The notes under the pieces: generated by a model
Databases searched by the model: none
The model's input: the letters and a program-made list of their open reading frames with translations, nothing else
Told to the model about the DNA's origin: nothing
Made by a program: the position numbers and the translations under genes
Assembly (NCBI RefSeq): GCF_004684245.1
Contig: NZ_CP038452.1
Location: 558,001 to 622,000 of the forward strand
Source: Thermus caldilimi
GTDB taxonomy: Bacteria; Deinococcota; Deinococci; Deinococcales; Thermaceae
DNA length: 64,000 bases
Direction: 5' to 3'
In this document: positions 45,677 to 55,552 of the stretch, in pieces
Position numbering within the stretch: position 1 is the stretch's first letter
Layout: every line of letters starts with the position of its first letter

Positions 45677-45940
45677 TCCTATTCCCAGCGCTCTCCCGGT
45701 CAGGAGAGCAGGCCTACCACGCAGGGCTTCCCTCGAGGCACCCGGGGTGTGAACCCGGTAAGGGAACCCGGGACTAAGGGAGTTTGAAGACCGTTCGTTA
45801 TCAGCTCGTGAAAAAGAACCGTGGGAGCGCCCTGCGGGGCAATGCCTGAGTGAAGCCCGGATCGTCCTTTGGCTTCAGTCCAACACGCTTTCATTTGGCC
45901 TTCAGGGGCCAGGGTTAAAGTAGGCAATAGGAGGCAGAAC
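45677..45940. other. GC-rich structured intergenic block
   Basis: Several short self-complementary stretches (for example CCCGGG...CCCGG and GCCC-TGC-GGGC) but no gene before the DUF1800 start. It could be another mobile-element end; I could not assign it. Confidence 0.35.
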
Positions 45941-47140
45941 ATGTCCCGGCCCCTCTCCTTATCGGACGCCCAGCACCTATTGCGCCGGGTAGCGGCCCGG
46001 GGGACCCGGGAGGAGGCGGAGGAGCTTTCGGCCATGGGCCTCGAGGAGGCGGTGGATCGTCTCCTTAGGGACCCTGCCCCAGCACCCCCCTACGCCACCC
46101 GCTTCGCCCGCAACCAGCGGGCCCAGCAACACCGCGAGATCAGCCTGCTCTGGATCGAGCACTGGCTCACCACCCCCACCCCGGCTGCGGAACGGCTTGT
46201 GCTCTTTTGGCACGGCCATTTCACCTCCGCCTTCCAAGCCACCATGGGGGCCCAGGGCGTTGACTTTTGGAATCAGTTTGCGATGTTCCGCCGGCTAGGG
46301 TACGGGACTTTTGGCGACTTCCTTAAGGCGGTGGCCCGGGATCCCGTCATGCTCCTATATCTGAACAATGCGGAAAGCCGCAAGGAGCACCCGAACCAGA
46401 ACTGGGCCCGCGAGCTTCTGGAGCTCTACACCCTGGGCCCCGGCCACTATTCCGAGGCGGACATCCTAGAGGCGGCCCGGGCCTTTACCGGCTGGACTGT
46501 ACGCCTGAAGGGGGGCCTGAACCCGCGCGAGGCCGACGCTAACGTGCCGTGGGAGTTCACCTTCCGGCCCGCCTGGCACGACCCGGGGCCGAAAACCTTC
46601 CTGGGCCAGAGGGTTGAGGGTGGGGAAGAGGTGCTGGAGGTGCTTATCGCCCACCCTCAGACCTACCGCTTCCTCTCCCGAAAGCTTCTCCGGTTTTATC
46701 TTTCCCCGGAGCCTCCGGAGGCTATGGTGGAGGAGGGGGCGAGGGTTCTGCGATCGGAAGGAACGAGGGGTTTCCTGCGATGGCTTTTCACCCACGAGGC
46801 CTTTTACCATCCTTCGTTCCGGAATAGCTTGATCAAAGGCCCTCTGGAATACCTGGTGGGGCTCCTTTACGCTGCCGGGATCAGGGAATTACCCGCGGAC
46901 TCCTCGTTAGGGAAGGGGGTGTACCAGGCCCTGGCTGCCATGAGCCAGATACCCTTCGATCCCCCCACGGTGGCGGGGTGGGAGGGGGGCCCCACCTGGC
47001 TGGCGGAAACGCCCTATTTGGCACGGCTGAACCTGATCACCGCGGTGGCAAACCAGGGGAAGAGCCTGGATCTTTTCGTCTTCATGGAAGGCGGAAAGGC
47101 GCTGGCGGATCTGGTGAAGCCGGAAGCCCAGCTCTTGTAG
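45941..47140 (+). CDS. DUF1800 family protein
   Basis: 399 aa. MSRPLSLSDAQHLLRRVAAR is the typical start, then LVLFWHGHFTSAF and LNNAESRKEHPNQNWARELLELYTLG, all signature blocks of DUF1800. The ATG has GGAGG 7 nt upstream. No signal peptide was seen. DUF1800 proteins are almost always paired with DUF1501 proteins; this one is followed 9 nt later by such a gene. The biochemical role is unknown. Confidence 0.92.
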   Translation: MSRPLSLSDAQHLLRRVAARGTREEAEELSAMGLEEAVDRLLRDPAPAPPYATRFARNQRAQQHREISLLWIEHWLTTPTPAAERLVLFWHGHFTSAFQATMGAQGVDFWNQFAMFRRLGYGTFGDFLKAVARDPVMLLYLNNAESRKEHPNQNWARELLELYTLGPGHYSEADILEAARAFTGWTVRLKGGLNPREADANVPWEFTFRPAWHDPGPKTFLGQRVEGGEEVLEVLIAHPQTYRFLSRKLLRFYLSPEPPEAMVEEGARVLRSEGTRGFLRWLFTHEAFYHPSFRNSLIKGPLEYLVGLLYAAGIRELPADSSLGKGVYQALAAMSQIPFDPPTVAGWEGGPTWLAETPYLARLNLITAVANQGKSLDLFVFMEGGKALADLVKPEAQLL

Positions 47141-47149
47141 AGGTGGAGG

Positions 47150-48337
47150 ATGGATCGGCGCGAGTTTTTGCAAAAATCCCTGCTTGCCCTGGCTCTGGGC
47201 CAAGGGGCACCCTCCCTGTTGGTGCGTACTGCCCTGGCCGCCAAAACCCGGGGAAGGATCCTGGTGGTGGTCAACCTCTTCGGGGGCAACGACCAGCTCA
47301 ACACCCTGGTGCCCTACCGCAACGAGCTCTACCATCGCCTCAGGCCCAACCTGGCCCTGAAGGGGAAAGAGGTGCTGGATCTCGGGGTGCGGGGCAAGTG
47401 GTTGGGCCTGCACCCGGCCTTGCGACCCCTGATGGCCATGTGGGAAAAGGGGGAGCTGGCCCTCATTCCCCAGGTGGGGTACCCCAACCCCAACCGCAGC
47501 CACTTCATCTCCACGGCCATCTGGCACACCGCTGACCCTGATCGGCGGGCCCAGACCGGCTGGCTGGGCCGCTGGGCGGATGGGCAGGAGGACCCTTTCT
47601 GCGAAACCTTCCTGGGGGGTGCTGCCCCCCTGGCCCTCAGGGGCGAGCGGCGCACCGCCCCGGCCATCGCCAGCATCGATGCCTTCACCCTCCGGCTCAC
47701 CCCGGCCCTCCAGCGTGCCTTTGAGGAGGAGGCCCGCCACCCGCGCCAGGGCACGGCGGAGGAGATTCGGCGGGCGATGCTTTCCCTCCGGGGGGCGCTA
47801 GACCGCGTGGGCCGGCTGCGCACGGTGAAGAACCGGGCCCAGTACCCGGAGGGCGCCTTCGGCCGGAGCCTGGCGGACATCGCCCGGATGATCGCAGGGG
47901 GCCTGGAGAGCAGCGTCTACTACACCACCCTGGGCGGATGGGACACCCATGCCAACCAGCCACCCCGCCATGAGGAGCTTCTGGGGCAGTTGGCCCAAGG
48001 GCTGGCGGCCTTGCGGGAAGACCTCCGGGCCATAGGACGGGACGGGGACGTGCTGATCCTGATCTTCAGCGAGTTCGGCCGCCAGGTGGCCGAGAACGCC
48101 TCCCTGGGCACGGACCACGGCGAAGGAGGGCTGATGCTGGCCCTGGGGCCCGGGGTAAACGGGGGGCTCTACGGCGACGAACCGGACCTCGAGGACCTCA
48201 GCCTGAATGCCCTCAAGTACCGAACAGACTTCCGCCATGTGTACGCCACGGCCCTGCAGTGGATTGGCGCCGACCCCAAGGCCGTGCTGGGGGCGGAGTT
48301 TACCCCGATGGGGCTCCTGCGGAACGCAGGGTCGTGA
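47150..48337 (+). CDS. DUF1501 family exported protein
   Basis: 395 aa. MDRREFLQKSLLALALGQGA is a Tat-like signal. NLFGGNDQLNTLVPY, HFISTAIWHTADP, LGGWDTHANQP and FSEFGRQVAENASLGTDHG are conserved DUF1501 blocks; the last resembles alkaline-phosphatase-superfamily metal sites (a sulfatase-like fold). Co-transcribed with the DUF1800 gene. Confidence 0.92.
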   Translation: MDRREFLQKSLLALALGQGAPSLLVRTALAAKTRGRILVVVNLFGGNDQLNTLVPYRNELYHRLRPNLALKGKEVLDLGVRGKWLGLHPALRPLMAMWEKGELALIPQVGYPNPNRSHFISTAIWHTADPDRRAQTGWLGRWADGQEDPFCETFLGGAAPLALRGERRTAPAIASIDAFTLRLTPALQRAFEEEARHPRQGTAEEIRRAMLSLRGALDRVGRLRTVKNRAQYPEGAFGRSLADIARMIAGGLESSVYYTTLGGWDTHANQPPRHEELLGQLAQGLAALREDLRAIGRDGDVLILIFSEFGRQVAENASLGTDHGEGGLMLALGPGVNGGLYGDEPDLEDLSLNALKYRTDFRHVYATALQWIGADPKAVLGAEFTPMGLLRNAGS

Positions 48338-48381
48338 TCCGGGATGACACTTCGCAGGGCGATAAGGTTGATTAGTGTGTT

Positions 48382-48401
48382 CGCGAAAGGTACATTTCGC
48401 G
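48382..48401. promoter_or_regulatory. Perfect inverted repeat before the recombinase gene
   Basis: CGCGAAA-GGTACA-TTTCGCG: 7-bp arms and 6-bp spacer. Extending to 11-bp arms keeps 9 of 11 pairs. The 11-6-11 layout is that of Xer/dif sites, but the arms match the dif consensus only partly. It could equally be an operator of the recombinase promoter (TATACT at 48409-48414). Confidence 0.5.
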
Positions 48402-48404
48402 CAT

Positions 48405-49334
48405 ATGTTATACTACCCCGTGGAACCCGGTCTTATTTGGAAATCCATCGGCATTAAAAAGCCTGAGAAGGCCCTTCAACCCCTGGCCCCCTATGCCGAA
48501 TACCTCCTTTTGGAGCGGGGATACTCCTCCAGGGGGGTGCGCCGCTACCTCCAGGACCTGGCCCTCTGGTTTCGCTTCCTCCAGGAAGAGGGTTTCACCC
48601 CGGGCCCTGAGGCGGTCCGGGCGCTCCTCCTCAAGGAGCGTTGGGCCCCAAGAAGGGTGCAGGGGTTCTTGGCGGCCCTCCGCAGCTATTACCGCTACCT
48701 GGCCCAGGTCAAGGGAGAGGCCGTGTCCGATCCCACGGAGGGCATCGGCCGCCCCAAGGCCGGGCGCAGGCTTCCCTTGCACCCCGCTCCCGAGGAGCTC
48801 AGGCGTTTCCTCGAGGCCCTGGAAACCGAAAGGGAGGCCCAGCTCCTCAGCCGCCTGGCCCGGTTCCTCTACGGCACAGGGCTTCGCATCTCCGAAGCCC
48901 TTTCCCTGAAGGGGCGGAACGTGATCCTCGAGGGCTCGGTTCCCGTGGCCATCCGGGTGGTGGGCAAGGGCAACAAGGAAAGGCTGGTGCCCCTTTCCAG
49001 GACCGCCCAGGAGGTGCTTTTGGAGCTGGGGCCGCCCCAGGGTAATGTGAGTATTTTCACGTTTGCTCAGGGAAGGCACCGGGGCAGGGTCCCTTCCGCC
49101 CGGTACGTGGAGGCCAAGTTCCGGGAAGCGGCCCTGACGGCGGGCCTGGATCCAAGGCGCTTCACCCCGCACAAGCTCCGCCACGCCTACGCCACCTTGC
49201 TGGTGGAAAACGGCGTGGAGCTGGATGCCGTAAAGGACCTTCTGGGCCACGAGTCCATCGCCACCACCCAGATCTACCTGCACGCCTCGAGGGAGCGGCT
49301 CAGGGAGGCGGCCTCGAGGTTGCCCGAGCTTTAA
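48405..49334 (+). CDS. Tyrosine recombinase, XerC/XerD type
   Basis: About 309 aa. N-terminal SAM-like core-binding domain (YLLLERGYSSRGVRRYLQDL), then the catalytic domain with Arg in GTGLRISEALSL, Lys in GKGNKERLVPL, HxxR in HKLRHAYATLL, His in LLGHESIATTQ and the Tyr nucleophile in IYLHAS. It lacks the extra patch expected in integron integrases. Start uncertain: ATG 48405, or GTG 48420 if the TATACT box at 48409-48414 is the -10. The longer frame from 48375 crosses the inverted repeat. Confidence 0.88.
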   Translation: MLYYPVEPGLIWKSIGIKKPEKALQPLAPYAEYLLLERGYSSRGVRRYLQDLALWFRFLQEEGFTPGPEAVRALLLKERWAPRRVQGFLAALRSYYRYLAQVKGEAVSDPTEGIGRPKAGRRLPLHPAPEELRRFLEALETEREAQLLSRLARFLYGTGLRISEALSLKGRNVILEGSVPVAIRVVGKGNKERLVPLSRTAQEVLLELGPPQGNVSIFTFAQGRHRGRVPSARYVEAKFREAALTAGLDPRRFTPHKLRHAYATLLVENGVELDAVKDLLGHESIATTQIYLHASRERLREAASRLPEL

Positions 49335-49366
49335 GCCGGATACACTGGTTCCCGTAGGAGGTACCC

Positions 49367-49681
49367 ATGTTTGTGGTCATGAACCGCATCCCCGTCAAAC
49401 CCGAGTACGCCGACCAGTTCGAGGAGGCCTTCCGCACCCGGGCCCGCCTGGTGGACCGCATGCCGGGCTTCATCCGGAACCTGGTCCTTCGTCCGCAGAC
49501 CCCAGGAGACCCCTATGTGGTGATGACCTTCTGGGAAAGCGAGGCCGCCTTCCGGGCCTGGACGGAAAGCCCGGAGTTCCGCCAAGGCCACGCCCGAAGC
49601 GGCACCCTACCCAAGGAGGCCTTCCTGGGACCCAGCAAGCTGGAAACCTTCACGGCCTTTTGGGACTCGGAGGCCAGCTAG
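49367..49681 (+). CDS. Antibiotic-biosynthesis-monooxygenase (ABM) fold protein, possibly haem-degrading
   Basis: 104 aa. MFVVMNRIPVKPEYADQFEE and MPGFIRNLVLRPQ...YVVMTFWESEAAFRAW define the ABM dimeric ferredoxin-like fold. Asn6 and a later His fit IsdG/HmoB-type haem oxygenases, but the third catalytic residue is not certain. AGGAGG lies 7 nt upstream; TACACT at 49341-49346 may be its -10. Confidence 0.75.
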   Translation: MFVVMNRIPVKPEYADQFEEAFRTRARLVDRMPGFIRNLVLRPQTPGDPYVVMTFWESEAAFRAWTESPEFRQGHARSGTLPKEAFLGPSKLETFTAFWDSEAS

Positions 49682-49726
49682 GCCCTCCTTGGCCTACCGG
49701 GACCCGCAAAAGGTGATGTGGGACAC

Positions 49727-49771
49727 TTGTCCCTTCGCCTTAGGTGTGCTACCCTAACAAACGACCGTTAG
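49727..49771 (+). promoter_or_regulatory. paa promoter with PaaR-type operator
   Basis: TTGTCC (49727-49732), 17-bp spacer, TACCCT (49750-49755). The operator CAAACGACCGTTAG (49758-49771) covers the expected transcription start and fits CNAACGNNCGTTNG, the site I recall for Thermus thermophilus PaaR. The ATG of paaR follows 2 bp later, giving a very short leader. Confidence 0.8.
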
Positions 49772-49773
49772 CC

Positions 49774-50353
49774 ATGGAGCGGCGCGAGCAGATCCTCACC
49801 CTAGCAGGCCACCTCTTCAGCCAGCGGGGCTACCACGCCACCAGCATGCGGGAGCTGGCCAAGCACTTAAACCTCCAGGGGGGAAGCCTGTACGCCCACA
49901 TCACCTCCAAGGAGGAGCTCCTCCTGGAGGTGGTGCGCCAGGCCGCCGAGCGCTTCCTTAAAGTTCTGGAGGGACTTGGGGGCGATCCCGTATCCAAGCT
50001 GAAAGGCCTGGTACGGGGCCACCTTGAGGTCATCGCCCAGGAGCTACCCCGGGCCACGGTCTTCTTCCACGAGTGGAAACACCTCTCCCCTCCCCTTCTG
50101 GAGGAGGCCAAGGCCTTAAGGCGCCGCTATGAGGAAGGCGTCCAGGCGGTGATCCAGGAGGGAATGGAACAAGGGGTCTTCCGGGTGGAAAACCTCCGTC
50201 TGGCCACCCTCTTTGTCCTTTCCGCCCTGAACTGGACCTACCAGTGGTACCGGCCCGAAGGGCCCCTTTCCTTGGAAGGACTTGCGGAAGCCTATGCCAC
50301 CCTCATCCTGAGGGCCTTGGGCGTAGAGGCGAATGAGGGGAAAGGAGGCGAGG

Positions 50354-50361
<8 letters not shown>
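49774..50361 (+). CDS. paaR: TetR-family repressor of phenylacetate genes
   Basis: 195 aa. The helix-turn-helix is in [20 protein letters not shown] (about residues 21-40), followed by [12 protein letters not shown]. The C-terminal domain would bind phenylacetyl-CoA. The ATG at 49774 is chosen because the operator occupies the sequence just before it. The stop overlaps paaA by 8 nt, so repressor and catabolic genes form one autoregulated operon. Confidence 0.85.
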
Positions 50362-51325
<964 letters not shown>

Positions 51326-51334
51326 GAGGGCACC

Positions 51335-51856
51335 ATGTGGGGAACCGAGTGGCCCCGGTTTGAGGTGATCAAGCAGGACACCAAGCATGGCCCCCCGCAG
51401 ATGGTGGGTTCGGTACACGCCGCTGACCCGGAGCACGCCCTCTTGGTGGCCCGGCACGTGTTCGTGCGGCGCCCCGCCACCCTCGCCCTCTTCGTGGCCC
51501 CGGCCGAGGCCTTCTTTCACGTTTCCCAGGAGGGCCTGAAGGATCTGAAGCCCAGCCGCAAGGAGGGAGGCAGCGAGGAGCCTTACTGGGTCTTCGCCAA
51601 GCGGAGCCACCGCCGGAGCATGGTCTACGGGGACCTGGTGGGCCGCTTCCTGGCGCAGGGCCCGGAGGATGCCGTAGCCCAAGCCCTCCTACAGGCCCAG
51701 GGGGTGGCCTTCTGGGCGGTTCCCGAGCGGTTGGTGGTGGGGACCGAGTCCACGGAGGAAGTGGTGGAAAGCTGGTTTGCCCCGGCCAAGGAGAAGACCT
51801 ACCGCCTGCAAAGCTACTACGGGCTCATCACCGCCAAGGGGGTGGAGAATGCTTGA
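51335..51856 (+). CDS. paaB: Phenylacetyl-CoA epoxidase subunit PaaB, duplicated form
   Basis: 173 aa, nearly twice the ~95 aa of E. coli PaaB. The first half ([40 protein letters not shown]) is a complete PaaB. The second ([39 protein letters not shown]) repeats the same pattern at lower similarity. The stop overlaps paaC by 8 nt. Confidence 0.85.
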   Translation: MWGTEWPRFEVIKQDTKHGPPQMVGSVHAADPEHALLVARHVFVRRPATLALFVAPAEAFFHVSQEGLKDLKPSRKEGGSEEPYWVFAKRSHRRSMVYGDLVGRFLAQGPEDAVAQALLQAQGVAFWAVPERLVVGTESTEEVVESWFAPAKEKTYRLQSYYGLITAKGVENA

Positions 51857-52606
51857 AGCCTACCTGAAGGACGCTCTGGTGGCCCGGCTCACCGCTCTTG
51901 CCGACGACGAGGTGGTCCTGGCCCAGCGGCTTTCCGAGTGGGTGGGGCACGCCCCCATCCTCGAGGAGGACATCGCCATCGCCAACCTGGCCCAGGACGA
52001 GCTGGGCCACGGCAAGGTCTGGCTGGAGCTCCGGCAGGAGCTGGACGGATCCGACCCCGACCGCCTGGTCTACTTCCGCGACCCCCTGGAGTTCCAAAAC
52101 GCCATCCTGGTGGAGCTCCCCAAGGGGGACTGGGCCTTCACCATGGTGCGGCAGTACCTCTTTGACGCCTACGAGAACCTCTGGCTCAAGGAGGCGGCGA
52201 AGAGTGCCTACCCCCCCTGGCCGAGGCAGCAAGCCGCATCCTGAAGGAGGAAAGGTTCCACCTGAAGCACACTTCCCTCTGGGTAGAGCGCCTGGGCCAG
52301 GGCACGGAGGAATCCCACCGCCGGGCGCAAGAAGCCTTGGAAACCCTCTTCCCCTACGTTCGCCAGCTCTTCCGGCCCCTCCCCGGGGACGAGGCCCTGG
52401 TGGAGGCAGGGGTGGTACCGGACTTTCGCGCCCTCGAGGCCCCTTACCTGGAGGAGGTGACCGCCCACCTGGTGCGCTCGGGCCTAAGGCCGCCCGAGGG
52501 AGGGTACGTGCCCAAAAACCGCCAGGAACACACGGAGTACCTCTGGTCCCTCCTTGCGGAGATGCAGTCCGTGGCCCGCTGGGACCCGGAGGCCAAGGCA
52601 TGGTAG
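51849..52606 (+). pseudogene. paaC: Phenylacetyl-CoA epoxidase structural subunit PaaC, one frameshift
   Basis: Expected ~252 aa. The first 120 residues are good PaaC ([55 protein letters not shown]). At the C7 run 52211-52217 the frame breaks; with one more C it continues [20 protein letters not shown] and runs to WDPEAKAW. Since the other paa genes are intact, a homopolymer error is the likeliest cause. Confidence 0.85.
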
Positions 52607-53055
52607 AGCGGTACTGGGAAGCCCTAAAAGGAGTTAAGGACCCGGAGATCCCCGTCCTCAACATCGTGGAAATGGGGATGGTCCTGGGGGTGGAGGCGGA
52701 AGGGGAAAGGGTCAGGGTGCGCTTCCGCCCCACCTTCTCCGGCTGCCCTGCCCTAAGGCTCATTCGCGAAGAGATGGAAAGGGCCCTGCGGGAGGCGGGG
52801 GCCAAGGAGGTGGAGGTGGTGGAGGCCAGGGCCCCCTGGAGCACCGAGGACATGGCCGAGGAAGCCCGAGGAAAGCTCCGGGATTACGGCGTGGCCCCAC
52901 CCCTGCCCCTCCCCCTGGCGGGGAAGGATCCCCCCTGCCCTCGGTGCGGGAGCCAGGAGGTGGTCCTCAAGAACGCCTTTGGGGCCACCCTGTGCAAAAT
53001 GCTCTACCAGTGCACCGCCTGCGGGGAGGTTTTTGAGGCCTTTAAGACCGTCTGA
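52600..53055 (+). CDS. paaD: Phenylacetate pathway Fe-S maturation protein PaaD
   Basis: 151 aa. N-terminal MIP18/DUF59 domain (KDPEIPVLNIVEMGMVLGV, FSGCPALRLIREEME with the conserved Cys). C-terminal zinc-ribbon PCPRCGSQEV...YQCTACGEVFE. It is thought to help assemble the Fe-S centre of the PaaE reductase; no paaE is present in the window. Overlaps paaC by 7 nt. Confidence 0.92.
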   Translation: MVERYWEALKGVKDPEIPVLNIVEMGMVLGVEAEGERVRVRFRPTFSGCPALRLIREEMERALREAGAKEVEVVEARAPWSTEDMAEEARGKLRDYGVAPPLPLPLAGKDPPCPRCGSQEVVLKNAFGATLCKMLYQCTACGEVFEAFKTV

Positions 53056-53147
53056 AGGGGAAACTCCAGGCCCGGGACTAGGAGGTTGTGCTGGGCCTTT
53101 GTCCTGGAGGACATGAAGGAAAATAGACCAGCTTCAAGGAGGAAGCC

Positions 53148-55151
53148 TTGAAGGTCAAAAGCTACCTCATGGGCCAATGGTTAACGGGCGCAGGAGAAGG
53201 GGTGCCGGTGCAGGATGCCGCCACCCTCGAGGTGTTGGCCCACGTGACCTCGGAGGGCCTGCCCCTCAAGGAGGCGGTGGCCTGGGGGAGGGAGGTGGGG
53301 GGGAAGGCCCTCCTTGCCCTGGGTTTCCAGGAGCGGGGCCGAAGGCTTCGGGCCCTGGCTCAGTACCTTTCCGAGCGGAAGGAGGAGCTCTATCGGCTCT
53401 ACGCCACCACCGGGGGAACCCGCCGGGATGCCTGGTACGATGTGGACGGGGGCATTGGGGCACTCTTCACCTATAGTTCCCTAGCCCGGACACTTCCCGA
53501 GGGAAACCTCCTCCCTGAGGAGGAAAGCCCTCCCTTAAGCAAGGACTTTTCCTTCCAGGGAAGGCATCTCCTGGGCCCCAAGGGCGGGATCACGGTTCAG
53601 ATCAACGCCTTCAACTTCCCGGTCTGGGGCCTTTTGGAGAAGTTCGCCCCTGCCTTCCTGGCGGGGGTGCCCACCCTGGCCAAGCCGGCCACCCCCACCG
53701 CCCACGTGGCCGAGGGGCTGGTGCGCCTCATGGTGGAGTCCGGGCTTTTGCCAGAGGGAAGCCTCCAGTTCGTGGCGGGAAGCCTGGGGGATGCCCTGGA
53801 GGCCCTACACCACCGGGATAGCGTCTACTTCACGGGCTCCAAGGCCACGGCCGACCGCTTAAGACGCCACCCCGCCTTTTGGGAACGGGGCGTCCTCTTC
53901 AATGCGGAAACCGACTCCCTAAACGCCGCCATCCTGGGGGAAAAGGCAGGGGAAGAGGAGGTGGAGAGGCTGGCCCGGGAGATCGCCCAGGAGCTTTCCA
54001 TCAAAACCGGGCAGCGGTGCACGGCCATCCGCCGGGTCCTGGCACCCCAAGGCCGCCTCGAGGCTCTCCTCGAGGCCACCCGCAGGCACCTGGAAGGCCT
54101 CCGGCTGGGCGATCCCCGGGAGGAGGGGGTGGACCTGGGCCCCCTGGCCTCTCTGGGGCAGAAGGAGGAGGTGGAAAGGGCCGTGGAAGCCCTCCTGGCC
54201 GCCGGGGCCAGGGTGTACTGGCAACACCCAGGCAGGCGGGATGGCGCCTTTTTTCCCCCTACCCTGCTCCTGGCGGAGGATCCCTGGGCGGAAACCCTCC
54301 ACCAGGTGGAGCCCTTCGGTCCGGTGGCCACCTTCTTCCCCTACCGGGACCGGGAGGAAGCCCTGCGCCTGGCCCGGTTAGGAGGGGGGATGCTGGCGAC
54401 CACCCTGGCCACCCCCGACCCCGAGGAGGCCCGCTTCCACCTCCTTGGGCTTTCCGGGGAGGTGGGCCGGCTCCACATCCTGAACCGCTTCAACGCCCAT
54501 AGCTCCACGGGCCACGGCTCCCCCTTGCCCCGCCTCCTCCACGGGGGACCTGGACGGGCAGGGGGCGGGGAGGAGCTGGGAGGGCTTCTTGCCGTCAAGC
54601 GGCACCTGGCCCGCCTGGCCCTCCAAGCGGATCCCCACACCCTGCAAGCCCTCACCGGGGAGTACACCAGGGGAGCGGAAAAACCCGCCAGCCTCCACCC
54701 CTTCCGCAAGTACTACGAGGAACTGGAGGTTGGGGAAACCCTCTGGACCCATCGCCGCACGGTCACGGAGGCGGACATCGCCCTCTTCGCCCACCTTTCC
54801 TGGGACCATTTCTACGCCCACACCGACGAGATCGCCGCCCAAAAGAGCCTTTTCGGGAAGCGGGTGGCCCACGGATACTTCGTCCTCTCCGCCGCCGCCG
54901 GGCTCTTCGTGGACCCGGCCCCGGGTCCGGTCCTGGCCAACTACGGCCTCGAGGGCCTGCGCTTCACCGAACCTGTGGGCATCGGGGATACCGTGCAAGC
55001 CCGGCTCACGGTGAAGGCCAAGCGGCCCAGGGACGAAAAGTCCGGGGTGGTGGAGTGGGCGGTGGAGGTGGTGAACCAGGAGGGCAAAACCGTGGCCGCC
55101 TATACCGTCCTCACCCTGGTGGCGCGAAAGCCCACGGAGGCTTCCTCCTAG
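53148..55151 (+). CDS. paaZ: Bifunctional PaaZ: oxepin-CoA hydrolase / 3-oxo-5,6-dehydrosuberyl-CoA semialdehyde dehydrogenase
   Basis: 667 aa. Residues 1-510 are an aldehyde dehydrogenase: NAFNFPVWG, FTGSKATADRL, the Glu in FNAETDSLNAA, and the Cys in IKTGQRCTAIRRVL. Residues about 525-667 are a MaoC-like hydratase with SWDHFYAHTDEIAAQ and GKRVAHGYFVLS. TTG start at 53148 with AAGGAGG 5 nt upstream. It opens the ring and oxidises the resulting aldehyde. Confidence 0.93.
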   Translation: MKVKSYLMGQWLTGAGEGVPVQDAATLEVLAHVTSEGLPLKEAVAWGREVGGKALLALGFQERGRRLRALAQYLSERKEELYRLYATTGGTRRDAWYDVDGGIGALFTYSSLARTLPEGNLLPEEESPPLSKDFSFQGRHLLGPKGGITVQINAFNFPVWGLLEKFAPAFLAGVPTLAKPATPTAHVAEGLVRLMVESGLLPEGSLQFVAGSLGDALEALHHRDSVYFTGSKATADRLRRHPAFWERGVLFNAETDSLNAAILGEKAGEEEVERLAREIAQELSIKTGQRCTAIRRVLAPQGRLEALLEATRRHLEGLRLGDPREEGVDLGPLASLGQKEEVERAVEALLAAGARVYWQHPGRRDGAFFPPTLLLAEDPWAETLHQVEPFGPVATFFPYRDREEALRLARLGGGMLATTLATPDPEEARFHLLGLSGEVGRLHILNRFNAHSSTGHGSPLPRLLHGGPGRAGGGEELGGLLAVKRHLARLALQADPHTLQALTGEYTRGAEKPASLHPFRKYYEELEVGETLWTHRRTVTEADIALFAHLSWDHFYAHTDEIAAQKSLFGKRVAHGYFVLSAAAGLFVDPAPGPVLANYGLEGLRFTEPVGIGDTVQARLTVKAKRPRDEKSGVVEWAVEVVNQEGKTVAAYTVLTLVARKPTEASS

Positions 55152-55170
55152 CCTGTGCTACCATGGGGGT

Positions 55171-55497
55171 ATGGCCGAGCACGAACCGGCCTTCTGCCCT
55201 GTCTACGCCGCCTTGAACCTCCTCCAGGAGAAGTGGACCCTGCACATCATCAGGGCTCTCCTGGAAGGTCCCAAGGGGTTTAACGAGCTGTCCCGGGCCA
55301 TTGGGGGGGTAAACCCCGCCACCCTTTCCCAACGCCTGGAGCACCTGGTGGACCTGGGCGTGGTGGAGAAGAAGGTGGAATCCTACATGCCCCCCCGCAC
55401 CCGCTACAGCCTCACCGAGGCGGGTCGGGAACTGGAGGCGGTCATCGCCGCCATCGACCGCTGGGCCCGCAGGAACCTCAAGGCCCCCGTGGGCTAA
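55171..55497 (+). CDS. HxlR-family transcriptional regulator
   Basis: 108 aa winged-helix protein: CPVYAALNLLQEKWTLHIIR and RAIGGVNPATLSQRLEHLVD then GVVEKKVESYMPPRTRYSLT. Cys9 may be a redox or electrophile sensor as in some members. The ATG lies 6 nt after TACCAT, so it is probably leaderless and independent of the paa operon. Its targets are not known. Confidence 0.88.
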   Translation: MAEHEPAFCPVYAALNLLQEKWTLHIIRALLEGPKGFNELSRAIGGVNPATLSQRLEHLVDLGVVEKKVESYMPPRTRYSLTEAGRELEAVIAAIDRWARRNLKAPVG

Positions 55498-55552
55498 GGT
55501 TTCGTGGCCGGGGCCGGTCTGGAGTATCCGTGGCCCAGGACCCCTTTAAAAC

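Noticed and set aside
48405-49334. Recombinase as an integron integrase for the cassette at 42 kb
   Set aside because: Length and motifs are those of XerC/XerD; the extra domain of IntI is not visible, and there is no attI-cassette array beside it.
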